From positions 372,001-436,000 of the forward strand of contig NZ_FNAO01000005.1 of NCBI RefSeq assembly GCF_900101815.1: DNA of 64,000 bases, read 5' to 3'. The DNA is from Pricia antarctica. GTDB taxonomy: Bacteria > Bacteroidota > Bacteroidia > Flavobacteriales > Flavobacteriaceae. The stretch's first letter is position 1. Every line of letters begins with the position of its first letter. The notes beneath the pieces are model-generated. The model was not told where the DNA came from, ran no database searches, and saw only the letters and a list, made by a program, of their open reading frames with translations. The position numbers and the translations under genes were made by a program. This document shows positions 55,429 to 63,501 of this stretch, piece after piece.

Positions 55429-56019
55429 TTATTCGAAAGTCGGCTTTCTAGATTTTCGATTAGTCGCCACCCATCCAAAGTTGAGGCCAAAAAGCGGTCC
55501 GTAACCTGAGGGTATGCCGTCGCCACGATAATAGCCAGCACCTAATTCCACATTAAAATTGAAGCCTTTCGGATAGGTTCTTTGGATGCCATATACCATT
55601 CCATAAAAACCCAAGTTGAAATCGCTCGGTCCTTCAATATTGGTCTTTATCCGAACCTGGGAAAAGAAAATGGCCTGTGCCGCGGCGATATAATTTCCCG
55701 AATTACCAGAAACGTTCTTGCCCTTGTCGATCCGTCGGTTGAAATTATGATAATAACGGTATCGATTGTTCATCGCCAAACCATAGGCGTATCCTTCTTG
55801 ATACGTGGCGAGTCCCAATCCCAAACTTGTCGAGACACTTTGGTTTTTGAAAAGTCCCAATTCGTAACTCAATCCGGGAGAGAGCAGATCGAACTTGAAT
55901 TGATGGCGTTCTAAATTAATAAGATCGAAGGTTTTTGTTCTTTGCTCATCTTGCCCAAATACATTCGAATAAGCAAGCAGAACGAAAGAGCACATGATGA
56001 ACAGCGTTGATTTTTTCAT
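55429..56019 (-). CDS. hypothetical exported protein, outer-membrane-barrel-like
   Basis: A 196-residue protein (from ATG 56019, beginning MKKSTLFIMCSFVLLAYSNVFGQ) with a signal peptide and eight or so amphipathic strands (LSPGLSYELGLF, VSTSLGLGLATYQEGYAYG, FFSQVRIKTNIEG, GFYGMVYGIQRTYP, FNVELGAGYYRG, YGPLFGLNFGW). The pattern is that of a small outer membrane beta-barrel, as in the DUF3575/OmpW-like group; it is not further assignable. The frame extends seven codons further upstream (55429-56040), but ATG 56019 starts the signal peptide. Confidence 0.7.
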   Translation of the reverse strand: MKKSTLFIMCSFVLLAYSNVFGQDEQRTKTFDLINLERHQFKFDLLSPGLSYELGLFKNQSVSTSLGLGLATYQEGYAYGLAMNNRYRYYHNFNRRIDKGKNVSGNSGNYIAAAQAIFFSQVRIKTNIEGPSDFNLGFYGMVYGIQRTYPKGFNFNVELGAGYYRGDGIPSGYGPLFGLNFGWVATNRKSRKPTFE

Positions 56020-56071
56020 CTGAAGCGGTTTGGTATACACCGAATCTAAATACTAAATCACAGTTTTGGAG

Positions 56072-56079
56072 TATATTTG
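56072..56079 (+). promoter_or_regulatory. -7 box (TATATTTG) for kdsA
   Basis: Exact TAnnTTTG, 15 bases before the kdsA ATG, so the leader would be very short. No clear -33. Confidence 0.4.
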
Positions 56080-56094
56080 ACGAAAATTTAAGAT

Positions 56095-56916
56095 ATGGAC
56101 CTTTCGCTTATCCCCAAACTTAAACATGCCGATAGCAATAACTTCTTTCTCCTTTCCGGACCCTGTGCCATCGAAGGCGAAGACATGGCCTTGCGAATAG
56201 CGGAGCATATCGTCAAAGTAACGGACGCATTAAAAATTCCCTATATTTTTAAGGGAAGTTTTAAAAAGGCCAACCGCAGCCGTGTGGATTCCTTTATGGG
56301 TATCGGGGATGAAAAGGCGTTGAAGATTTTACGGAAGGTATCCGAGACCTTTGACGTACCGACCGTGACGGATATCCATGAAGCTTCCGATGCCGCCATG
56401 GCCGCGGAATATGTGGATGTACTCCAGATCCCAGCTTTTCTGGTGCGTCAGACGGATTTAGTGGTAGCCGCCGCCGAAACGGGAAAAGTGGTCAACCTTA
56501 AAAAGGGACAGTTTATGAGTCCCGAAAGCATGAAGCACGCCGTGATCAAAGTGACCGATTCCGGTAACGAACAAGTGTGTATCACCGACCGGGGGACCAT
56601 GTTCGGCTATCAGGATATGATTGTTGATTTCAGGGGCGTGCCCACTATGAAACACTATGCCCCTGTGGTCTTGGATGTCACCCATTCGCTACAACAGCCC
56701 AACCAGTCTTCGGGAGTCACCGGCGGCCGCCCCGAACTCATTAACACCATGGCAAGGGCGGGTATTGCCGCCGGGGTCGACGGTATTTTTATAGAGACCC
56801 ATTTTGACCCCGCCAACGCTAAAAGTGATGGGGCGAATATGTTGCATTTGGACCGATTGGAATCATTGTTGACGAATTTGACCGCGCTACGGAATACAGT
56901 GAACCAGCTGAAATAG
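56095..56916 (+). CDS. kdsA: 3-deoxy-8-phosphooctulonate synthase
   Basis: Condenses arabinose-5-phosphate with phosphoenolpyruvate to Kdo-8-phosphate for lipid A-core synthesis. The 273-residue TIM-barrel enzyme has FLLSGPCAIEGEDMA, FKGSFKKANRSR, TDIHEAS, QIPAFLVRQTDL, CITDRGTMFGYQDMIVDFRG in pieces, DVTHSLQQPN and FIETHFDPANAKSDG. All metal and PEP-binding motifs are present. Divergent from the small barrel protein gene. Confidence 0.96.
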   Translation: MDLSLIPKLKHADSNNFFLLSGPCAIEGEDMALRIAEHIVKVTDALKIPYIFKGSFKKANRSRVDSFMGIGDEKALKILRKVSETFDVPTVTDIHEASDAAMAAEYVDVLQIPAFLVRQTDLVVAAAETGKVVNLKKGQFMSPESMKHAVIKVTDSGNEQVCITDRGTMFGYQDMIVDFRGVPTMKHYAPVVLDVTHSLQQPNQSSGVTGGRPELINTMARAGIAAGVDGIFIETHFDPANAKSDGANMLHLDRLESLLTNLTALRNTVNQLK

Positions 56917-57188
56917 AGAACCTACCCAGAACATTTAACGTATGACTACGCTCGGTACAGGAATTCAATCGCCATGGTGTAGCTGTTCAAAGTGTGCTAT
57001 TCACTGAATTTGAAGCCCTCGAAGGCCAGGTTTGAACCCTTATCATGTAATGGATACAAAGCTTGAGTTTTTTGCTTCATTTCATTCGATAAGCCTCAAA
57101 TAGCACTGCATCCCTTTTATAAAGTCATAAACCTCTAAACTCCTAAACTTTTTCACTAATTTGGATGTTTAACGAAAAACTATCCTAA

Positions 57189-58793
57189 ATGAAATCCGGT
57201 TTTAACCTGCTATCCCTAATTCTACTGCTTTCCATTTTCTCCTGTACGGATGAAAAATCCAACGAAAAAGAAACCAAACGCCCGAATATTGTCTTTATCA
57301 TGTCCGACGATCACGCATATCAGGCCATTAGTGCGTACAGCGACAAACTGATTCAAACGCCCAATATCGACCGGATCGCCAATGAAGGGATACTTTTCAC
57401 CAATGCCAGCGTGACCAATTCGATTTGCGCACCCTCCCGTGCGGTCATCCTCACTGGAAAACACAGCCATATCAATGGAAAGATCGATAACCTTACCCCT
57501 TTCGATACGACCAATGTGACCTTTCCGCAGATTTTACAAAAAGCGGGCTACCAGACGGCCATGTTCGGGAAACTGCATTTTGGTAATAATCCCAAGGGAT
57601 TTGATGAGTTTAAAATCCTTCCGGGACAGGGGGACTATTACAATCCCAAGTTTATTACCCAAAAAGGCGATACGACCATTCAGGGCTATGTGACCGATAT
57701 TACGACCGATCTTACTTTGGACTGGATGGAAAAGCGGAGGGACACTACAAAACCCTTCCTATTAATGTACCTGCACAAAGCACCCCATCGCTCATGGCTT
57801 CCCGCAAAAAGGCATTATACCGAGTTTACGAAAAAAACCTTCCCGCTTCCAGAAACACTTTTCGACGATTATGCGAACCGAGGTACAGCAGCTGCGACGG
57901 CCGAAATGAACATCCTCAAACACATGACCTACAATTACGATAATAAGGTATATCCCGAAATCGTCAAAGCCCTGAACATCGATGACCGGGAACTCTATAA
58001 CCCGATCGAACGAATGACCCCGGAACAACGCGCTTCTTGGGATTCCGTTTACGGCCCGATCAACGAGGACTTCAAAAAACGATATCCGGGCATGAACGAC
58101 TCCACCTTAATGGTCTGGAAATACCAGCGTTATATGCAGGACTATTTGGGTACGATAGCCGCCGTAGATGAAAACGTCGGACGGCTGTTGGACTACCTAG
58201 ACGAAGAAGGTCTCACAGAAAATACCCTAGTCGTCTATACCTCTGACCAAGGTTTCTATCTCGGCGAACACGGTTGGTTCGACAAACGGTTTATGTACGA
58301 CGAATCGTTCAAAACGCCTTTGCTGATCCGGTGGCCGCATGTGATAACCCCCAAAACCACCTCTGAGGAGTTGGTACAGAACCTCGATTTCGCCCAGACC
58401 TTTTTGGAGGTCGCCGGTGTGAAAGCGCCCGATGATATGCAAGGGGAAAGCCTCATGCCCCTGCTCAAAGGCGAAACGGAAAAATGGGACAGGGATGCCG
58501 TCTATTATCACTATTACGAGTACCCAGCCGAACACGCCGTAAAAAGGCATTATGGCATCGCGACAAAGAATTTTAAACTCATCCATTTCTATTATGATGT
58601 CGACGAATGGGAACTCTACGACCGCAAAAAAGACCCCCTGGAAATGAACAATGTGTACGACGACCCCACCTACGCGGAAACCCTTGCCCAAATGAAGGAA
58701 AAGCTGACCTCCATCCGAGAAAAATATAAGGATTCGGATGCCCTAAGCGAACAATATATCGACATTTATAAGGATAAAGGCTTGATTGAGTGA
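57189..58793 (+). CDS. S1 family sulfatase (N-acetylglucosamine-6-sulfatase-like), lipoprotein
   Basis: A 534-residue sulfatase. The lipoprotein signal ends IFSC (Cys19). The domain begins RPNIVFIMSDDHAYQAISAY, with the canonical active-site motif C80-APSR (NSICAPSRAVILTGKHSH), the metal-binding SDQGFYLGEHGWFDKRFMYDES and a long C-terminal YYHYYEYPAEH region. The pattern fits the heparan/GlcNAc-6-sulfatase-like S1_11 group (assignment from recall). Exported to the periplasm or surface; a second sulfatase lies 5 kb upstream. The next gene, a PHP phosphodiesterase, follows after about 100 bases. Confidence 0.88.
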   Translation: MKSGFNLLSLILLLSIFSCTDEKSNEKETKRPNIVFIMSDDHAYQAISAYSDKLIQTPNIDRIANEGILFTNASVTNSICAPSRAVILTGKHSHINGKIDNLTPFDTTNVTFPQILQKAGYQTAMFGKLHFGNNPKGFDEFKILPGQGDYYNPKFITQKGDTTIQGYVTDITTDLTLDWMEKRRDTTKPFLLMYLHKAPHRSWLPAKRHYTEFTKKTFPLPETLFDDYANRGTAAATAEMNILKHMTYNYDNKVYPEIVKALNIDDRELYNPIERMTPEQRASWDSVYGPINEDFKKRYPGMNDSTLMVWKYQRYMQDYLGTIAAVDENVGRLLDYLDEEGLTENTLVVYTSDQGFYLGEHGWFDKRFMYDESFKTPLLIRWPHVITPKTTSEELVQNLDFAQTFLEVAGVKAPDDMQGESLMPLLKGETEKWDRDAVYYHYYEYPAEHAVKRHYGIATKNFKLIHFYYDVDEWELYDRKKDPLEMNNVYDDPTYAETLAQMKEKLTSIREKYKDSDALSEQYIDIYKDKGLIE

Positions 58794-58874
58794 TTGGGAA
58801 TGGGTAGATACATGAGAAGTTCTTCTATTAACCAAATCGTTTGATCCTTGTCGATATTGAGCCCCTAAAATCAC

Positions 58875-58882
58875 TATTTTTG
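58875..58882 (+). promoter_or_regulatory. -7 box (TATTTTTG) for the PHP gene
   Basis: Exact TAnnTTTG, 15 bases before the ATG at 58898. Two TTGs lie upstream at spacings of 15 and 24 bases, so the -33 is uncertain. Confidence 0.4.
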
Positions 58883-58897
58883 GTAAAACCACAGACC

Positions 58898-60016
58898 ATG
58901 AAGCTTTTGAGCCTCTTATTTTCGTTATTTTCTTGTGCAATCTGCATTGCCCAAGAACATTCCCACACCGGAGCCCAACCGCTCAATTATCCCGATATCG
59001 AGGGATACCGAACACTCAAGACCGATCTACACCAGCACACCGTGTTTTCGGATGGGAGCGTTTGGCCCACAATTAGGGTACAAGAAGCTATACGCGAAAA
59101 CCTGGATGCCATTTCCCTGACCGAACATTTGGAATACCAGCCCCATAAGGAAGATATTCCCCACCCCGACCGCAATCGTTCCTTTGAACTGGCCAAAGCT
59201 ATGGATGAGGCAGAAGAACACGGATTGCTAATCGTCCATGGCTCGGAAATTACCCGTTCCGAACCTGTTGGCCACAGCAACGCCCTATTTATTACCGATG
59301 CAAACCCATTGGTACAGGACGAGCCCGAAGCCGCCTTTGTCGCTGCAAAAAAACAGGATGCTTTTGTATTCTGGAACCATCCGGCCTGGCATGCACAACG
59401 TCCGAAAGGTCTGCCCGTTTTAAGCGATTTTCAAAAAGCCCGTATTAAAAATGGGGAACTGCATGGTATCGAAGTCATAAATTCGGTTGATTATTCTCAG
59501 GAGGCCTTGACCTTGGCCTTAGAGCAAAACCTGACCATAATGGGCACCAGCGACATTCACGGCCTAATCGATTGGGACTACACCGAAAAAGGAAACCACC
59601 GCCCGATAACCCTGGTATTCGCCAAAAATAAAAGCATCGAAAGTCTTCGGGAAGCCCTCTTTGCAGGCCGTACCGTGGCGGTCTACAACGACCTGCTAGT
59701 TGGCAAGGAAGAGTTTCTTACACCTTTACTTCAAGCCAGTATCGAAGTCGTCAAGGCGGAATATCTCCCCAAGACCCAAGTTTTAGAAGTTGAACTGAAG
59801 AACGTTTCAAGTAGCGATCTGCTTTTCGAAAACCAAATGGAGTTTACTTTTTATGACAGTTCACCCGTATTCGAAATCCCCGCTGGGGAGACGGAAACTT
59901 TGCAGATCAAGACCTTGGAGAAAAAGTCCTCCATTACTCTTAAGTTGAAGGCCTTAGGTTGTTTTACCGCGCCTAAGGTACAGCCAGTGGTTGAATGGGA
60001 GGTTCGGATAAATTAG
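58898..60016 (+). CDS. secreted PHP-domain phosphodiesterase (Sb-PDE-like)
   Basis: A 372-residue protein with a signal peptide (MKLLSLLFSLFSCAICIAQ) and a PHP metallophosphoesterase domain: TDLHQHTVFSDGS, ISLTEHLEYQPHKEDI, VHGSEITRSEPVGHSNAL, WNHPAWHAQ and TSDIHG supply the metal ligands. A C-terminal beta-sandwich of ~90 residues follows. It matches from recall the Sb-PDE group of organophosphate phosphodiesterases. The frame opens 19 codons earlier, but ATG 58898 gives the signal peptide and falls after the promoter box. It ends 12 bases from the convergent dehydrogenase gene. Confidence 0.85.
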   Translation: MKLLSLLFSLFSCAICIAQEHSHTGAQPLNYPDIEGYRTLKTDLHQHTVFSDGSVWPTIRVQEAIRENLDAISLTEHLEYQPHKEDIPHPDRNRSFELAKAMDEAEEHGLLIVHGSEITRSEPVGHSNALFITDANPLVQDEPEAAFVAAKKQDAFVFWNHPAWHAQRPKGLPVLSDFQKARIKNGELHGIEVINSVDYSQEALTLALEQNLTIMGTSDIHGLIDWDYTEKGNHRPITLVFAKNKSIESLREALFAGRTVAVYNDLLVGKEEFLTPLLQASIEVVKAEYLPKTQVLEVELKNVSSSDLLFENQMEFTFYDSSPVFEIPAGETETLQIKTLEKKSSITLKLKALGCFTAPKVQPVVEWEVRIN

Positions 60017-60027
60017 ACGACCACTAC

Positions 60028-61233
60028 CTACTCCTTCCCGTCAACATAATCCTGCAAATACGAATACCGCTCGGTCAGCTTCCCGTTTTGCGTCATGCGT
60101 GCTCGGTGGAGTACGCCATCCTTATCCCCATTGAAAAAAGCGGGAATCACGTTTTTTAAGAAAGCTTCGCCAAAGCCCTCGCTCGCATCGCGGGGTAGTT
60201 CACAGGGCAGGTTATCCACAGCCATTACGGCAATGGCAGATTTGTTTTTGAAATTAGTTTCCTTTTCCTTTTTGGGATCGTAGCCATAAATAGGGTCGGC
60301 AATCGTCGAGGGCCGAATGGTACTAGCAACCGGCCCATCGATGTCGCAGCTCACATCGGCCACGACCTTTATTTTAAAATCCGTCTGCTTGGCATCTTCG
60401 CGTGTAAACAGATAGGGTGCGCCCTGCCCATAAAAATGTCCGGCAATATAAAAATCGGTTACTTCGGCGAAGCGATAGAAATCAGATTTATATTCCCCGG
60501 GATTTTGAAAGAAGTCCGCCTTGTTGCCGCGAACGCCGTCTTTACGCTTATTGTATTCACCGGCATCGATTTGGCAGTAGACCGGTTCTTTGAACTCTTC
60601 GGACAGGTAAGCGGCTACATTGACCCGTCGCATGCCCATACCGTCGAGCATTTCCCGCGAACCATTCCCCACTCTGCCTCTACCTGTCAACAGGATTTTG
60701 ATATTTGGTAAGGGTACTTTTTTAAGGGCATCGATTAGTGCCGTTTGATTCGGAAGCTTTTCCGCCTTTGGCAATTTGAAAAGGTCATATTTGAGACCGT
60801 AGGCTCGAAAGCCATTGTAGGCACCAACGATGCCGGCGTATCTTCCAAAAGCGACAAGGCGCTGTTCTTTGGCATTGGTGATGACCTCGTGATCGTAGAG
60901 CTCGATATTTTTATCCAATATCGCGCGTAGCAGTTCTCGGTTATAGGGCTGTTTTTTGATGGTATGGGAGAAAAAGAAGTATTTTTTATTCGGGATGAGG
61001 TCATCGATGGGCACCTCTTTTACTCCTAATAGCACATCGCAATCCTCCATTTTCGGGCCGACGACTATTCCCGCTGCCCTATACTCCGCATCGGTATAGG
61101 TGCGAATAGGGGAAGGCTCGACGATAATTTCGGCATTTCTGTGTGTCGAAAGTACTTTTTGACAGGCTTTCGGGGAGAGTACCACACGTCTGTCGGGTGG
61201 GTTTTTGCGTTCGCGGATGATTCCGAATTTCAT
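60028..61233 (-). CDS. alanine dehydrogenase/saccharopine dehydrogenase-like oxidoreductase
   Basis: A 401-residue NAD(P)-dependent enzyme of the AlaDH/PNT-LYS1 fold. The opening MKFGIIRERKNPPDRRVVLSP contains the substrate-binding Arg/Lys pattern. A nucleotide-binding segment NIKILLTGRGRVGNGSREML and the ADVSCDIDGPVASTIRPSTI motif are close to saccharopine (lysine-forming) and lysine-oxoglutarate dehydrogenases. Substrate unassigned. Appears monocistronic, adjacent to ssrA. Confidence 0.82.
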   Translation of the reverse strand: MKFGIIRERKNPPDRRVVLSPKACQKVLSTHRNAEIIVEPSPIRTYTDAEYRAAGIVVGPKMEDCDVLLGVKEVPIDDLIPNKKYFFFSHTIKKQPYNRELLRAILDKNIELYDHEVITNAKEQRLVAFGRYAGIVGAYNGFRAYGLKYDLFKLPKAEKLPNQTALIDALKKVPLPNIKILLTGRGRVGNGSREMLDGMGMRRVNVAAYLSEEFKEPVYCQIDAGEYNKRKDGVRGNKADFFQNPGEYKSDFYRFAEVTDFYIAGHFYGQGAPYLFTREDAKQTDFKIKVVADVSCDIDGPVASTIRPSTIADPIYGYDPKKEKETNFKNKSAIAVMAVDNLPCELPRDASEGFGEAFLKNVIPAFFNGDKDGVLHRARMTQNGKLTERYSYLQDYVDGKE

Positions 61234-61341
61234 TGAAGGGATTATTTGTTTTCGTCACATTATTTACCCTAAAAGTACCTCGAAATGTGGGTTTGGACAA
61301 GTTCTCTGTTCGATAAATTTATGTAGAACGGGGAATTTGAT

Positions 61342-61349
61342 TAACTTTG
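61342..61349 (+). promoter_or_regulatory. -7 box (TAACTTTG) for ssrA
   Basis: Exact TAnnTTTG match, 12 bases before the mature tmRNA 5' end. The precursor would be slightly longer at its 5' end and cut by RNase P. Confidence 0.5.
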
Positions 61350-61361
61350 CAGTCCTTTTAC

Positions 61362-61758
61362 GGGGCCGACTGGTTTTGACAGCGAGACCAATGGCAATGT
61401 AAGCATGCCGAGCGCTGGGGTACAGCTCGTAAATATCATACTTCACACTTTTAATTGGCGAATCTAATTACGCTCTTGCCGCGTAATCCGAATTATAGTA
61501 GGATTATGCCTCGTTCCGACAAGGTCGGAAAGCGAGATGTCCCTGAACAGCCCTTGTTGACGGCGGTTCATTTCGGGGCACCATAAAAGTCAACACAAGG
61601 GTAGCGTTCGCTTTGGCGCTGCCACCAAAACTTAAAGAAGCTAAGTGTACGTTAGGCCGTTTCCGGTCAGGCGTGCATCGAAAACCAATCGGAAACTAAG
61701 CACGTAGAAAGCATTGTAATTGCTTGTTTGGACGAGGGTTCGAATCCCTCCGGCTCCA
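61362..61758 (+). ncRNA. ssrA: transfer-messenger RNA (tmRNA), tag GESNYALAA
   Basis: Rescues stalled ribosomes. The tRNA-like domain is formed by the 5' end GGGGCCGACTGG and the 3' end GGGTTCGAATCCCTCCGGCTCC followed by discriminator A, in two pieces; acceptor GGGGCCG pairs with CGGCTCC. CCA is not encoded. The tag frame runs 61457-61486 (GGC GAA TCT AAT TAC GCT CTT GCC GCG TAA) and encodes GESNYALAA, the Bacteroidota type. Length 397 nt. The 3' end is a classic integrase attachment site, and a tyrosine recombinase gene follows directly. Confidence 0.95.
61736..61758 (+). other. presumed attachment site (att) in the ssrA 3' end
   Basis: The T-arm/acceptor part of ssrA (TTCGAATCCC ... GGCTCCA) is the likely core where the adjacent integrase acted. 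A matching direct repeat of this 3' end should lie at the far end of the element, beyond the window; it was not observable here. Confidence 0.4.
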
Positions 61759-61781
61759 CTGAAACAGTACCAAAACAAATC

Positions 61782-61817
61782 AAAAACCCTGTAATCGTAT
61801 GATTCACAGGGTTTTTT
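61782..61817 (+). terminator. Terminator downstream of ssrA
   Basis: AACCCTGTAATC pairs with GATTCACAGGGTT (one bulged base) over a GTAT loop, followed by a T run. It begins 24 bases past the ssrA 3' end, so if the element is inserted in ssrA this terminator belongs to, or is duplicated by, the element. Confidence 0.8.
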
Positions 61818-61870
61818 ATTTATTTTGTATTCATTTGAATCCATTTGATATCAAATAAAAAGTCACATAT

Positions 61871-61907
61871 TCGGTGAGTACTTTTTATCTTAAAAAACAC
61901 TCACCGA
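61871..61907. promoter_or_regulatory. 9-bp perfect inverted repeat upstream of the integrase gene
   Basis: TCGGTGAGT (61871-61879) and ACTCACCGA (61899-61907) are perfect complements, extended inward by CTTTTT/AAAAAA. Possible integrase arm-type, excisionase or operator site. Confidence 0.5.
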
Positions 61908-61915
61908 TTTCGATG

Positions 61916-61940
61916 TAATTAACTGAAAATATGTTAATTA
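61916..61940. promoter_or_regulatory. 8-bp perfect inverted repeat upstream of the integrase gene
   Basis: TAATTAAC (61916-61923) and GTTAATTA (61933-61940) flank a 9-base spacer, 56 bases before the integrase ATG. A likely dimeric regulator or recombinase-binding site. Confidence 0.45.
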
Positions 61941-61995
61941 TAAAAATGGTATTTTTCTTTTTTGTACTTTTATTAGTGTTAAAAAGATACCTAAA

Positions 61996-63228
61996 ATGAG
62001 CCATTCTTTCTCACAGCTATTTTATCTAAAGGGAAAACACTTCGAAAAAGATGTGAAAGTCCCGATATACTTACGATTGACCGTAAACGGAAAAAGGAGC
62101 GAACTAAGTATTTCACGTAAAGTCGACCCCGAAAAATGGAGTGCTCGGACGGGGAAAATGCGGGGAACGAACCTCGAGGCGAACGAACTGAATTCGTATT
62201 TGGATGCTGTTCGAAACAAAATAAACAAAATTCATGCGCGACTTGTTGACGAAGACAGACCCTTCAACTCATCGGACATAAAAAATCTTTATGTAGGCAA
62301 AGGAGAGAAAATCAAAATGCTTGTACAGCTCTTTGGTGAACACAACCAGCAAATGGAAAAATTGGTGGGAATTGAATTCGCTCTGGGTACTTGGAAGCGA
62401 TATCACACCACCAAAAGTCATATTTCCGAGTACCTTCAATCTGAATATCGAAAAAAAGATATTCCGGTAAGGGACGTCGATTTAAAGTTTATCAAAGGCT
62501 TTGAGTATTTTTTAAAGGTAACAAAGGCCTGTAATCATAACTCCGCATTAAAGTACGTCAACAACTTTAAAAAAATAGTTCGGATTGCCGTTGCCAATGA
62601 TTGGCTTACCAAAGACCCTTTCTATAACTATAAAGTGCAATTCAAGACCGTAGAACGTGAGTTTCTCTCCAAAGAAGAGTTACAGCGTCTAATTGACAAA
62701 TACATTGACGGAGAGCGCCTAGGCATCGTTCGGGATATGTTTGTGCTTTGTTGCTTTACCGGTTTAGCCTATGTAGATGTTAAGACCCTAAAGCCAGAAG
62801 AAATTCACCAAAACGAAGATGGTAGTTTTTATATAAAATCAAAACGATCTAAAACGGATACGGGTTTTACAATTCCGTTGTTACCAACTGCGGTGGCCAT
62901 TATCGAAAAATATAAAGCTCACCCCAAAGTGGTTAATAAAGATTGTGTCATACCAGTACTGAGCAATCAGAAATCCAATGCCTATCTTAAAGAAATTGCA
63001 GACCGCTGCGATATCAAAAAGAACCTCACCACCCACCTAGCCCGCCATACCTTTGCTACTACGGTTACTTTGACCAATGGCGTGCCCATTGAAACGGTTG
63101 GGAAAATGTTGGGGCATAAGAATTTGCGGACCACGCAGCATTATGCCAAGATTATTGATTCCAAAGTTGAGGAGGACATGGCGATTTTGAGGGGGAAGTT
63201 GGCGGAGATGAAAGTTAAGAAATTTTAA
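61996..63228 (+). CDS. site-specific tyrosine recombinase (integrase)
   Basis: A 410-residue phage/conjugative-element-type integrase. It has an N-terminal arm-binding domain (about 10-90, VPIYLRLTVNGKRSELSISR), a SAM-like core-binding domain (about 105-200) and a C-terminal catalytic domain. Catalytic residues: Lys in KSKRSKTDT (~290), His347-x-x-Arg350 in HLARHTFAT, His374 in GHKNLRTTQHYAK and Tyr383. The first catalytic arginine is absent: the usual TGLRxxD is TGLAYVD (about 255-261), as in the Bacteroidota IntDOT-like group, which also lacks it. Its place next to the ssrA 3' end indicates it is the integrase of the element inserted there. Confidence 0.92.
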   Translation: MSHSFSQLFYLKGKHFEKDVKVPIYLRLTVNGKRSELSISRKVDPEKWSARTGKMRGTNLEANELNSYLDAVRNKINKIHARLVDEDRPFNSSDIKNLYVGKGEKIKMLVQLFGEHNQQMEKLVGIEFALGTWKRYHTTKSHISEYLQSEYRKKDIPVRDVDLKFIKGFEYFLKVTKACNHNSALKYVNNFKKIVRIAVANDWLTKDPFYNYKVQFKTVEREFLSKEELQRLIDKYIDGERLGIVRDMFVLCCFTGLAYVDVKTLKPEEIHQNEDGSFYIKSKRSKTDTGFTIPLLPTAVAIIEKYKAHPKVVNKDCVIPVLSNQKSNAYLKEIADRCDIKKNLTTHLARHTFATTVTLTNGVPIETVGKMLGHKNLRTTQHYAKIIDSKVEEDMAILRGKLAEMKVKKF

Positions 63229-63353
63229 TGAAAGGATACATTTCAAATTTTCATTTAATCGAAAATGAAGACTATGAAGAAACCTCTAAAAAGCAGCCAA
63301 AAATTATATATAAATATTTCGCAACACTTGTCATTGGTATAGAACTCGTTTAA
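63228..63353 (+). CDS. possible 41-aa protein translationally coupled to the integrase
   Basis: An ORF whose ATG overlaps the integrase stop as TAATG. It encodes MKGYISNFHLIENEDYEET, then a lysine-rich stretch and IIYKYFATLVIGIELV: an acidic N-terminus and a short hydrophobic C-terminus. The overlap suggests coupling, as for excisionase-like or other small partners, but there is no recognisable domain and it could be chance. Confidence 0.3.
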   Translation: MKGYISNFHLIENEDYEETSKKQPKIIYKYFATLVIGIELV

Positions 63354-63501
63354 ATTTTTTCAGTTGGCAAAATCCCCACACCCCTGACCTGTACAATTGT
63401 AATTGAGATAAAAATATCACAATATTTTGGATTTTGAGATGTTTACAAATAGTCGAAGAGCAAATCTATTTTAGTCATCATCCCTCAAGAACAGCCCATT
63501 T

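Noticed and set aside
55324-55509. 61-codon plus-strand ORF after typA
   Set aside because: Overlaps the 3' end of the barrel-like gene and has no recognisable features.
63264-63341. 25-codon ORF (MKTMKKPLKS...) after the integrase
   Set aside because: Very short, in a different frame from the coupled 41-aa ORF, and without features; only the coupled ORF was kept, at low confidence.
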